Positions 1-6,518 of a DNA stretch of 12,501 nucleotides are shown here, piece after piece; position 1 is the first letter of the stretch; the number at the start of each line of letters is the position of its first letter. Source of the stretch: CAWJAP01 sp963834365 (GTDB taxonomy: Bacteria; Acidobacteriota; Vicinamibacteria; Vicinamibacterales; Vicinamibacteraceae); contig CAWIBS010000012.1 in NCBI GenBank assembly GCA_963834365.1, forward strand, positions 1 to 12,501, read 5' to 3'. The translations under genes were made by a program, and so were the position numbers. The notes under the pieces are model-generated. The model was not told where the DNA came from. It saw only the letters and a program-made list of their open reading frames with translations, and searched no databases.

Positions 1-28
1 GGGATCTACAGTCCGCTCCACCACGCTT

Positions 29-640
29 ATGGACCCTCTGACACGGCGCACCTTCATCAAGGGCGTGATCGCGGCGGGCGCCGCGGCATCGTCTGCCGCA
101 TACCTGTTCCGGGGGCCTGCGGCCCTGCTCGGACAGCCTTCGGCGACGGGTGCCGTCGAGCGTCTGATCACGCTGAACGTCAACGGACAGATGCGTCGAG
201 TGGACGTCATCAGACAGGAAACGCTGGCCATGACGCTGCGCTACAAGCTGGGGCTGACCGGCACCAAGCTTGGCTGCGATCGCGCGGAGTGCGGCGCGTG
301 CACGGTCCTTCTCGACGATGTGCCGCACTACTCGTGTTCGGTGCTCACGCACACGGTCAGGTCGAGAGCGGTGGTCACGATCGAGGGACTTGCGAGCCCG
401 ACGGGTCAGCTCCATCCAGTCCAGCAGGCCGTGGTCGACGAGCAGGGCTTTCAGTGTGCGTTCTGCATGCCTGGCTTCGTGATGGCGGCGGTGGGCTTCT
501 TCAAGGTCAACCCGAGCCCGACGAGAGATGAGCTGGCGCACGGCATCTCGGGCAACCTGTGCCGCTGCCAGGACTACGACAAGATCCTGACGTCTCTCAT
601 GAAGGGCGCCGAGTACCTGCGGAGGACGTCCAATGCCTGA
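29..640 (+). CDS. Tat-exported [2Fe-2S] subunit of a xanthine dehydrogenase/aldehyde oxidase-family molybdenum hydroxylase
   Basis: This is the small electron-transfer subunit, 203 aa. Residues 5-12 (TRRTFIKG) are a twin-arginine motif, followed by an Ala-rich hydrophobic stretch to about residue 35, so export of the folded protein by Tat is predicted. The plant-type [2Fe-2S] domain has Cys83, Cys88, Cys91 and Cys103 (C-x4-C-x2-C-x11-C). The helical second [2Fe-2S] domain has Cys143, Cys146, Cys178 and Cys180 (CAFC...CRC). All eight ligands are present and the length is normal once the leader is counted. Cytoplasmic XDH small subunits lack such a leader, whereas E. coli PaoA has one, so the complex is probably periplasmic. 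The ATG at 29 puts the RR motif close to the N-terminus. No clear Shine-Dalgarno is visible, but only 28 bases lie upstream. The stop overlaps the next start by 8 bp, which implies translational coupling. Confidence 0.93.
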   Translation: MDPLTRRTFIKGVIAAGAAASSAAYLFRGPAALLGQPSATGAVERLITLNVNGQMRRVDVIRQETLAMTLRYKLGLTGTKLGCDRAECGACTVLLDDVPHYSCSVLTHTVRSRAVVTIEGLASPTGQLHPVQQAVVDEQGFQCAFCMPGFVMAAVGFFKVNPSPTRDELAHGISGNLCRCQDYDKILTSLMKGAEYLRRTSNA

Positions 641-3092
641 CGGCAAGCTCGTCGGCAGCAACTACGTCCCGCCCGACCACGTCGCGAAGGTGACCGGCCG
701 CGCGAAGTACGCCGAGGACTTTCGCGCCGAGGGCATGCTCTTCGCCAAGCTGCTGCTCAGCCCGATGCCGCACGCGCGCGTGCGCGGCATCGACACGAGC
801 GCCGCTCTCGCGATGCCCGGTGTAAAAGCGATCCTCACCGCGGACGATGTGCCGGACCAGAATGGCGGCGAGAAGGCGCTGACCAACGAGCCACTCTACG
901 CGGGCGAGCCGATTCTGGCCGTCGCAGCTGTCGACGAAGAGACGGCGGCGTCGGCAATCGAAGCCATCCAGGTCGATCTCGAGCCACTGCCCTTCGTCGT
1001 CGATCCGTTGGACAGCCTGAGACCGGAAGGTCCGAACGCGCGGCTGAACGGAAACGCCTGGGGCGCCCCCCGGCCGCCCACGCCCGGCGCACAAGGCCCG
1101 CCCCCGGCGCCAGTACCCGAGACGCTGAAGTGGACGGATGAGGATTTTGCCGAGGACGAAGGCGATCCAGGCCGGTTGCCAATCGGCAAGGCGCTCGAGG
1201 AATGGTCGTTCGGCGACCTCGACGCCGGCTTCAAGAGCGCGGCGCTCGTGCTGGACGAAACCTTCGTGGTGCAGTCGACCAGTCACCATCCGATGGAAAC
1301 GCGCAGCGCGATGGCCTATTGGCAGAACGGGAAGCTGTTCCTGCATGGGTCGACGCAAAGCGTCGCCGCTACCGTCGCGGGCATCGCCCGGTGGGTCGGT
1401 ATCCCGCCGTCGAACGTCGTGCTCATCTGCGAGTTCACCGGTGGCGGGTTCGGGAGCAAGGGCGCCGGGGCGGTGTCGATGGCGATTCCCGCGCTGCTGT
1501 CGCGAAAAGCCAATGCGCCCGTGATGATGCGCATCAGCCGGGAGGAAGAGAGCTACATCGGTCGCGCGCGCACGAACATGACCGGGCGCGCCAGGGTGGG
1601 CTTCGCGAAGGACGGCCGCATCACGGCGCTCGACCTCTTCATCGTTCAGGATACCGGCGCGTACGGGCCGATGGGGGACCACCGCTCGGCGGGCAATTCG
1701 GCTTCTCTCATCTATCAGCCGGGCGCGATGCGGTGGCGCGCGGTCAACGTGCTCACCAACACGCCGCCGCGGACGCAGCAGCGATCGCCGGGACCGATGC
1801 AGGCCAACGGCATCATGGAGCCGATCGTCACCAAGGCGGCGAAGCAGCTCGGGATCGATCAGGTCGCGATTCGTCGCCTCAACGCGCCGGAGGGAAAGGC
1901 GATCTACGGACCGCCCGGTGCCAACGGCGAGCGGCCGCACGTGACGAGCGCGTTCGTCAGGGAGGCGCTCGACCGGGGCGCGCAGCTCTTCAACTGGGGG
2001 GAGCGCAAGGCTCGCAGCGGGCAGCGCCGCGGGTCGAAGGTGCGCGGCATCGGCGTGACGGTGGGTCCTCACGGGGCGGGGTCGATCGGGTGGGATGCGA
2101 TCATGACGATCCGCCCCGACGGCAGGCTGTACGTGCAGTCGGGAGTCGGCAACCTCGGGACCCATTCCGTGTTCGACCTGGCGCGCGCGGCCGCAGACGT
2201 CCTGGCGATGCCGTGGGAGAAGGTCGAGGTCATCTGGGGCAACACGGGCAAGCATCTGCCGTCGACGTGCCTGTCGGTCGGCAGCCAGACGACGCATGCC
2301 ATGACGCGCGCGAACTACGCAGGCGCGATGGATGCGAAGCGGAAGCTGCAGGAGATCGCCGCGATGGATCTCGGCGGCTCCCCCGACGACTACGAGCTGG
2401 GGAACGAGCGCGTGTACCGTCGCGGGAATCCGGGCAGCGGGTTGAGCTACGCCGGGGCCGCGCGCCGTGCGATCGAGCTGGGCGGCAGGTTCGACGGCCA
2501 TGAGGTATCCCAGGACCTCAACCAGATAACCAAGACGTCTGCCGCTGCGCTCGTCGGCCTGGGGCTGATGGGCGTCGCCAGAGACAACCACGGGCGGGAT
2601 GGCAACACGTTCTCCTTCGTCATCGGCTTCGCGGAAGTGGAAGTGGACGTCGAGACTGGAAAGGTGACGCTCGTCGACTATCTCTCCGTCGGCGACGTTG
2701 GCAGAGTCGTCAACCCACGGAGTCTTGCGGCGCAGTTGAACGGCGGAAGTTGTCTGGGCATTGCGCACGCCCTTTGTCAGAAGTGGGTGATCGATCCGCA
2801 GTACGGGCTGACGCTGTCACGGCGCTTCCACTACAACAAGCCGCTGACGATCCTCGACGTCCCCACGAACCTTCAGACTGCGGCGCTCGATCTTCCCGAT
2901 CCGGAAACGCCGGTCGGAGCGCGTGGGGTTGGTGAACCGCCGGTTGGCGCAGGATACGGCGCGGTCATGAACGCCATCGCCGACGCCATCGGCGTCGACG
3001 CATTCCGGCGCGCCCCGGTGACAGCGGACATCGTACTCATGTCGCTGGAGCATGGGAGACGGATGCACGAGCCACTACGAGCGCATCTGTAG
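633..3092 (+). CDS. Molybdopterin-binding catalytic subunit, xanthine dehydrogenase/aldehyde oxidase family
   Basis: This is the large catalytic subunit, 819 aa, which would hydroxylate an aldehyde, purine or other heterocycle with water at a molybdenum centre. Residues ~15-130 form the a/b hammerhead domain and ~190-770 the two molybdenum-cofactor-binding domains. Visible family motifs are GGGFGSK at 270-276, DVGRVVNPR near residue 688, and RGVGEPP near the C-terminus, with Glu768 as the expected catalytic base (codon 2934-2936). Residues ~141-186 are an unusual Pro-rich then acidic linker between hammerhead and cofactor domains. There is no signal peptide, so export would depend on hitch-hiking with the upstream Tat subunit. 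The gene overlaps its upstream neighbour by 8 bp and is followed after 18 bp by the FAD subunit. The substrate cannot be read from the sequence. A xanthine, aldehyde or aromatic substrate all remain possible. Confidence 0.93.
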   Translation: MPDGKLVGSNYVPPDHVAKVTGRAKYAEDFRAEGMLFAKLLLSPMPHARVRGIDTSAALAMPGVKAILTADDVPDQNGGEKALTNEPLYAGEPILAVAAVDEETAASAIEAIQVDLEPLPFVVDPLDSLRPEGPNARLNGNAWGAPRPPTPGAQGPPPAPVPETLKWTDEDFAEDEGDPGRLPIGKALEEWSFGDLDAGFKSAALVLDETFVVQSTSHHPMETRSAMAYWQNGKLFLHGSTQSVAATVAGIARWVGIPPSNVVLICEFTGGGFGSKGAGAVSMAIPALLSRKANAPVMMRISREEESYIGRARTNMTGRARVGFAKDGRITALDLFIVQDTGAYGPMGDHRSAGNSASLIYQPGAMRWRAVNVLTNTPPRTQQRSPGPMQANGIMEPIVTKAAKQLGIDQVAIRRLNAPEGKAIYGPPGANGERPHVTSAFVREALDRGAQLFNWGERKARSGQRRGSKVRGIGVTVGPHGAGSIGWDAIMTIRPDGRLYVQSGVGNLGTHSVFDLARAAADVLAMPWEKVEVIWGNTGKHLPSTCLSVGSQTTHAMTRANYAGAMDAKRKLQEIAAMDLGGSPDDYELGNERVYRRGNPGSGLSYAGAARRAIELGGRFDGHEVSQDLNQITKTSAAALVGLGLMGVARDNHGRDGNTFSFVIGFAEVEVDVETGKVTLVDYLSVGDVGRVVNPRSLAAQLNGGSCLGIAHALCQKWVIDPQYGLTLSRRFHYNKPLTILDVPTNLQTAALDLPDPETPVGARGVGEPPVGAGYGAVMNAIADAIGVDAFRRAPVTADIVLMSLEHGRRMHEPLRAHL

Positions 3093-3110
3093 TGCCCGCG
3101 AAAGGACCCA

Positions 3111-4124
3111 ATGGCAGTCATCCGTGACGTCATGCCCGCCTTCGAGCTGTTTCAGCCGGCCTCGGTGGAGGCTGCGCTCGGATTGCTCGACCGCCACGGC
3201 GCGGACGCCTGGATCCTCGCTGGCGGGCTCGACAGCTTCGACTGGTTGAAGGATCGCATCAAGCGTCCGACCGTGGTGGTCGATCTCAGTGGGATCGCCG
3301 GGCTCAAGGGGATTCGGACGGTCGGGGACGGCCTCGAAATCGGTGCGATGACGACCCTGACCGAAGTTGTGCGGCATCCGGTCGTGCGCGAGCGCTATGG
3401 CATCCTGCTCGAGGCTGCGGAAGCCGCCGCGTCTCCACAGATACGCAATCAGGGCACGATCGGCGGCAACGTGTCGCAGGACACGCGCTGCTGGTACTAC
3501 CGGTCCGGGTGGCCGTGCTACCGGGCCGGCGGGAACATCTGTTACGCGGACACGCCGACGGCGCTCAATCGTGAACACGCCATCCTCGGCGCGGACCGCT
3601 GCGTCGCGGTCAGTCCATCGGACACGGCTCCTGCGCTCATCGCGCTCCAGGCGGAGATGGTCATTCGCAGCTCGTCGGGCGAGCGCGGCGTCGCGGCCGA
3701 GGACTACTTCATCGGCCCCGGCACCGATATCACCCGCATGACGGTCCTGCGCACGGGCGAGTTGCTGACGGCCATCCGCCTGCCCGGCGGGTGGGCCGGC
3801 GCGCACTTCTACTTCGAGAAGATTGCCGATCGAAACGTATGGGATTTCCCACTCGTCAACGTTGCTGCGGCGACGGTGATGTCGGGCAACACGATCGATC
3901 GCATGCGGATCGCGGTCAACGGCGTCGCGGCCAGACCGCTGCGTCTGGTGGCGGTGGAGAACGCCGTCAGAGGCCGGCCACGAGACGACGCGACGGCCAC
4001 CGCGGTCGCTGACCTGGCGATCCAGGGTGCGGTGCCGTTGCAGCACAACGCCTACAAGGTGCCGCTGCTGCGCAACCTGGTCAGGCGTGCGGTCCGCGGA
4101 ACGGAGAACAGATGGACATCCTGA
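3111..4124 (+). CDS. FAD-binding subunit (subunit M) of the molybdenum hydroxylase, with probable extra [4Fe-4S] cluster
   Basis: This is the FAD subunit of the same complex, 337 aa. The FAD-binding PCMH domain shows ILAGGLDSF (residues 35-43; the usual motif is AGGTDL) and the TIGGNV loop at 116-121. The CO-dehydrogenase flavoprotein C-terminal domain follows from about residue 220. Between them are Cys127, Cys136, Cys144 and Cys164, in the context QDTRCWYY...CY...ICYAD...DRCVAVSPSD. This is the spacing and context of the additional [4Fe-4S] cluster known from PaoB and the 4-hydroxybenzoyl-CoA reductase beta subunit. Ordinary XDH FAD subunits lack these cysteines. AAAGGA at 3101-3106 gives a good ribosome binding site 4 nt before the ATG. 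The 3' end overlaps the cytochrome gene by 13 bp. Confidence 0.92.
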   Translation: MAVIRDVMPAFELFQPASVEAALGLLDRHGADAWILAGGLDSFDWLKDRIKRPTVVVDLSGIAGLKGIRTVGDGLEIGAMTTLTEVVRHPVVRERYGILLEAAEAAASPQIRNQGTIGGNVSQDTRCWYYRSGWPCYRAGGNICYADTPTALNREHAILGADRCVAVSPSDTAPALIALQAEMVIRSSSGERGVAAEDYFIGPGTDITRMTVLRTGELLTAIRLPGGWAGAHFYFEKIADRNVWDFPLVNVAAATVMSGNTIDRMRIAVNGVAARPLRLVAVENAVRGRPRDDATATAVADLAIQGAVPLQHNAYKVPLLRNLVRRAVRGTENRWTS

Positions 4125-4927
4125 CGTGGGGGCGGAGCCCATGGGCCGAGTGGATCCCCACTCACATCTCATGGGATCTGTTGTGGGTGTCGCTGTTTGC
4201 CGGCGTCGCGTTCCTGGTGGCGCACGCGAGCTACATGGTGCTGTCGGCGCATCGCAAGCGCGACGCGGCTGAGACCGACCTCCTCGAGGCGGCCCGGCAG
4301 GACCTCCCGGCTCGAATTCCGCGCCATTCGCTGCTCGCACGACTGTTTCACTGGGTGATGGCGGCGGCCATGTTCGTGCTGCTCCTCACCGCCTTTCTGC
4401 CGATCGCCGGGGTGAAGTTCGCGTGGGTGACCTGGCACTGGATGGCGGGCCTCGTGCTCACCTCGTCCATCCTGTTCCACATCGTGCACGCGACCGTCTG
4501 GCTCGACTTCTGGTCGATCTGGATCGGCCCGAAGGACATCCCCGAGATGAAGGCGGAAGTGCTCCGCGAGCTGGGGCACGAGGTCCCGGGACCGAAGCCT
4601 GGCAAGTACCCGCTCGGCAATCGGCTCTATCACTTCGCCATCGTGATTGCCGGCCTGGCCGTCGTGCTGACCGGCCTCGTCATGATGGTGCGTGTCCGCA
4701 CGCCGCTCTTCACGCGCAATCCGTATCTCTTCGGCGACACCACGTGGGGCGTCACGTATGTCGCGCATGGGATGGCTGGCGTCGCGCTCGTCGGTCTCGT
4801 GATCGCGCACGTCTACTTCGCGGTGCGCCCGGAGAAGTGGTGGATCACCAAGTCGATGCTGCTCGGATGGATCACCCGGCGGCAGTACCTCGAGCATCAC
4901 GACCCGGAGCGGTGGGTGGCACGTTGA
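4112..4927 (+). CDS. Membrane cytochrome b (formate dehydrogenase gamma/cytochrome b561-like), predicted quinone-linked partner of the molybdenum hydroxylase
   Basis: This 271-aa protein has five predicted membrane helices at about residues 22-45, 80-100, 106-130, 172-195 and 214-238. Haem-ligand candidates are His80 (in the typical ARLFHW context), His109, His123, His126, His174, His219 and His233, which is enough for two b haems. The C-terminal tail is hydrophilic and basic. Cytochromes of this type anchor periplasmic dehydrogenases and pass electrons to or from quinone. GGAG at 4103-4106 lies 5 nt before the ATG. The start overlaps the FAD-subunit gene by 13 bp, so the protein is very likely made with the hydroxylase. 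It is the last gene of the operon. A direct contact between this cytochrome and the hydroxylase is inferred from gene order and has not been shown. Confidence 0.87.
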   Translation: MDILTWGRSPWAEWIPTHISWDLLWVSLFAGVAFLVAHASYMVLSAHRKRDAAETDLLEAARQDLPARIPRHSLLARLFHWVMAAAMFVLLLTAFLPIAGVKFAWVTWHWMAGLVLTSSILFHIVHATVWLDFWSIWIGPKDIPEMKAEVLRELGHEVPGPKPGKYPLGNRLYHFAIVIAGLAVVLTGLVMMVRVRTPLFTRNPYLFGDTTWGVTYVAHGMAGVALVGLVIAHVYFAVRPEKWWITKSMLLGWITRRQYLEHHDPERWVAR

Positions 4928-5442
4928 TTCGTTCGCGAGACATCCGAAGCCACGAAGGGCACGAAGCACACGGTGCAGATCTCGGACAGGCTCGGACAGT
5001 TGCGACGCGCGATCTGAGGACTCGTGCTGAGCAGGAGTGATCAGCTGTGCGGTCGTGCACGTGATCGACGGCGTCAGTGTGACTCGTCTGAGCTCGACGA
5101 CGCTGTGCGGTGACAGCTGCACGTCGGCCGGCCAGCGTGTGCGTCGACGAGGGAGGAACCAGTCGCCGGCAAGCTGCGACATCCTGCTGGCCGCGCGGAT
5201 CGCGCTCGAGGTCTCGCGGATGCGACCGGACGAGTCGTCGAGCGCGACCGGCTCGAGCCATCCGATCGGTACGCCGCCTTCATCGCTGTTCTTGATTGGG
5301 ACGCACGCGCCGCGCTGGCCGCCGTCCAACTGGTCAGCGCTCAAGCGTCGTTGAGTTCGCAGATGATCGACAATCTCAACGCGTCGATCCACGTGCGCGC
5401 GCTGCTCACCGACCTGTTCCTGATCGACGAAATCCTGAAAAG
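4928..5442. other. Gene-poor stretch after the hydroxylase operon
   Basis: About 515 bases without a convincing gene on either strand. It holds a short 9-bp-period repeat near its start (4941-4976) and the beginning of a possible gene remnant (5114-5479). Open frames on both strands here have Ser/Arg-rich, low-complexity translations typical of non-coding frames in GC-rich DNA. No tRNA, riboswitch or clear promoter was recognised. Confidence 0.5.
4941..4976. repeat. Degenerate 9-bp-period repeat (CCACGAAGG type)
   Basis: Four consecutive 9-mers can be read: CATCCGAAG, CCACGAAGG, GCACGAAGC and ACACGGTGC. The pattern matches the CCACGAAGGACACGAAGG-like short repeats I know as common in intergenic DNA of Acidobacteria, Verrucomicrobia and Planctomycetes. 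A relative with the CCACAGAGG form lies at 6420-6446. The function is unknown. It sits 14 bp after the cytochrome stop. Confidence 0.5.
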
Positions 5443-5479
5443 ACAATTCACAATCGACAATTCACAATTTACAAAGTGA
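5114..5479 (+). pseudogene. Possible 3' remnant of an unrecognised gene, ending in translated repeat
   Basis: A frame open from just after a TGA at 5111-5113 to a TGA at 5477-5479 (121 codons before the stop). Its second half, from about 5220, reads like real protein with high GC at third positions: alternating hydrophobic/charged helices including YAAFIAVLDWDARAAL and LLTDLFLIDEIL. No ATG or GTG start precedes this part in frame, and the first half is Arg-rich and unconvincing, so it may be the tail of a decayed or frameshifted gene. The last ~13 codons (RQFTIDNSQFTK) are encoded by the heptamer repeat at 5443-5521. I do not recognise a family. It may instead be chance open frame. Confidence 0.3.
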
Positions 5480-5521
5480 TCCCCATCACTTTGTGAATTG
5501 TAAATTGTGAATTGTAAATTG
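5443..5521. repeat. Imperfect 78-nt palindrome of inverted 7-bp units; likely bidirectional terminator or mobile-repeat remnant
   Basis: The left arm is tandem ACAATTC, ACAATCG, ACAATTC, ACAATTT (5443-5470). The right arm is the inverse, GAATTGT, AAATTGT, GAATTGT, AAATTG (5495-5521). The centre is a perfect 10-bp stem, ACAAAGTGAT/ATCACTTTGT, with a CCCC loop (5471-5494). Over 5444-5521, 32 of 37 base pairs match. It is strikingly AT-rich for this window. It lies between convergent reading frames and encodes the C-terminal tails of both, so it could end transcription in both directions. The 7-bp period gives a 7-residue period in translation (QFTIHNL-QFTK). Confidence 0.8.
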
Positions 5522-6403
5522 ATTCAGCGCCGCAGGAACCTGTTCAGGATCGACGAGAAACCCGGCCGTGTCTTCCTCGTTGGGATAGTGTCCCAGTCCG
5601 GGCATCGTCACGATCTCGCAGTCGCGCAGCGTCTGCTTCAACCTCTGCTGGGTCTCGGCGGGGACGATCCGGCTGGCGCCGCCGATGACGTAGAGCGTGG
5701 GGCTGGTGATCTTGCTCACCTGCGCCCAGAGCTCGGTGGACACGAAACCCTTCACCAGATTCGGATCGCGCTTCCACACGAGTCGGCCGTTGGCGTGCGG
5801 CTTGAGGCCGAAATGCGCGTAGGTGCGCAGGAGCGGTTCGGGCGTGCGCCGATTCTGCATCACGAGCTGCGCGACCAGCTCGTCTTCCGACGCCCACCCG
5901 TTCGCTTCCTGCTGAACGCGGCGCGCGAAGCCGTCGGCGATGTCCTGCGGCCGTTCCGGCCCGACGTCCTCGACGACCAGCCGCTCGACGAGATCCGGGT
6001 GGAGACCGGCGAACACCTGCACGACACGGCCGCCGGTGGAGTTTCCGAGGAGGGTGATCCGCTTGAGACCGAGCTGCGCGACGAGGCCCTCGAGATCCTT
6101 GACGTGATCTTCGACGAGATACGCGCCCTCGGGACTCCACGCGGAGTCTCCATGGCCGCGCATGTCGAGCGCAATGACGTGATAGTCGCGGGCCAGGTTC
6201 GCCGCCAGGTGATCGAAGGTGTGCGCGTGACGCGCAATCCCGTGCAGGAGGATCAGCGCCGGCTTCGCGGGGGCGCCCCAATCGAGATAGTGGAGGCGGA
6301 GACCGTTGACCGTCGCGTACCGGTCGGCGTACGGGGTCTGCGCCGTGGCGGGGACCGCCGCCGCCAGGACAACGAGGGCCGATGCAAAACTGAGGCGGTT
6401 CAT
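5486..6403 (-). CDS. Secreted alpha/beta hydrolase
   Basis: A 305-aa alpha/beta-hydrolase fold enzyme. Residues 1-22 are a Sec signal peptide ending ATAQ. The oxyanion-hole motif is LLHGIARH (52-59). The nucleophile elbow is GNSTGG with Ser122, and the C-terminal His272 lies in GLGHYPNEED. In the relatives I recall, the acid after strand 7 lies in a GGxSD-type motif; here that motif reads GGASRIV, with Arg245 in place of Asp. Asp146 in VVEDVGPE, after strand 6, is a candidate substitute. The substrate is not predictable: ester, lactone or epoxide hydrolysis are all possible. The last 12 residues (QFTIHNLQFTK with the preceding Asn) come from the heptamer repeat and are probably not part of the fold. 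It is transcribed alone, convergent with the hydroxylase operon. Confidence 0.88.
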   Translation of the reverse strand: MNRLSFASALVVLAAAVPATAQTPYADRYATVNGLRLHYLDWGAPAKPALILLHGIARHAHTFDHLAANLARDYHVIALDMRGHGDSAWSPEGAYLVEDHVKDLEGLVAQLGLKRITLLGNSTGGRVVQVFAGLHPDLVERLVVEDVGPERPQDIADGFARRVQQEANGWASEDELVAQLVMQNRRTPEPLLRTYAHFGLKPHANGRLVWKRDPNLVKGFVSTELWAQVSKITSPTLYVIGGASRIVPAETQQRLKQTLRDCEIVTMPGLGHYPNEEDTAGFLVDPEQVPAALNQFTIHNLQFTK

Positions 6404-6419
6404 TTTCGAGCCGAGTTGA

Positions 6420-6446
6420 CCACAGAGGACACCACCGACGCAAAGG
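6420..6446. repeat. Degenerate 9-bp-period repeat (CCACAGAGG type)
   Basis: Three consecutive 9-mers: CCACAGAGG, ACACCACCG, ACGCAAAGG. It lies 16 bp upstream of the hydrolase start, in the 115-bp gap between that gene and the kinase remnant. It resembles the 4941-4976 repeat in period and consensus and matches the CCACAGAGGACACAGAG-type intergenic repeats familiar from Acidobacteria and Planctomycetes. Whether it contributes to hydrolase expression is unknown. I see no clear -35/-10 pair here. Confidence 0.5.
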
Positions 6447-6518
6447 GAAATACGAATCGGCCTGCGGAGCGGCGGCCCGAAGGACCTAGCGACGATTTAC
6501 AATGCGCTCTTATCTCGC

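Noticed and set aside
1202..2503. A 433-codon frame within the Mo subunit gene on the same strand
   Set aside because: It is Arg/Gly-rich, lies wholly inside a gene with clear family motifs, and shows no motif of its own.
597..2768. A 723-codon open frame antisense to the molybdenum subunit gene
   Set aside because: Its translation is Arg/His/Val-rich without recognisable domains, and it mirrors the codon bias of the strongly supported Mo subunit on the other strand. It is an antisense shadow.
3075..4340. A 421-codon antisense frame across the FAD subunit gene
   Set aside because: Shadow of a gene with clear FAD and Cys motifs; composition is typical of antisense in GC-rich DNA.
4169..5446. 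A 425-codon minus-strand frame across the cytochrome gene and the following gap
   Set aside because: Its part over 4928-5446 was considered as a gene for the empty stretch, but the translation is low-complexity and shows no domain or good start.
5443..5521. CRISPR-like array
   Set aside because: Units are 7 bp and directly adjacent with no spacers, arranged as an inverted pair, so this is a palindromic repeat.
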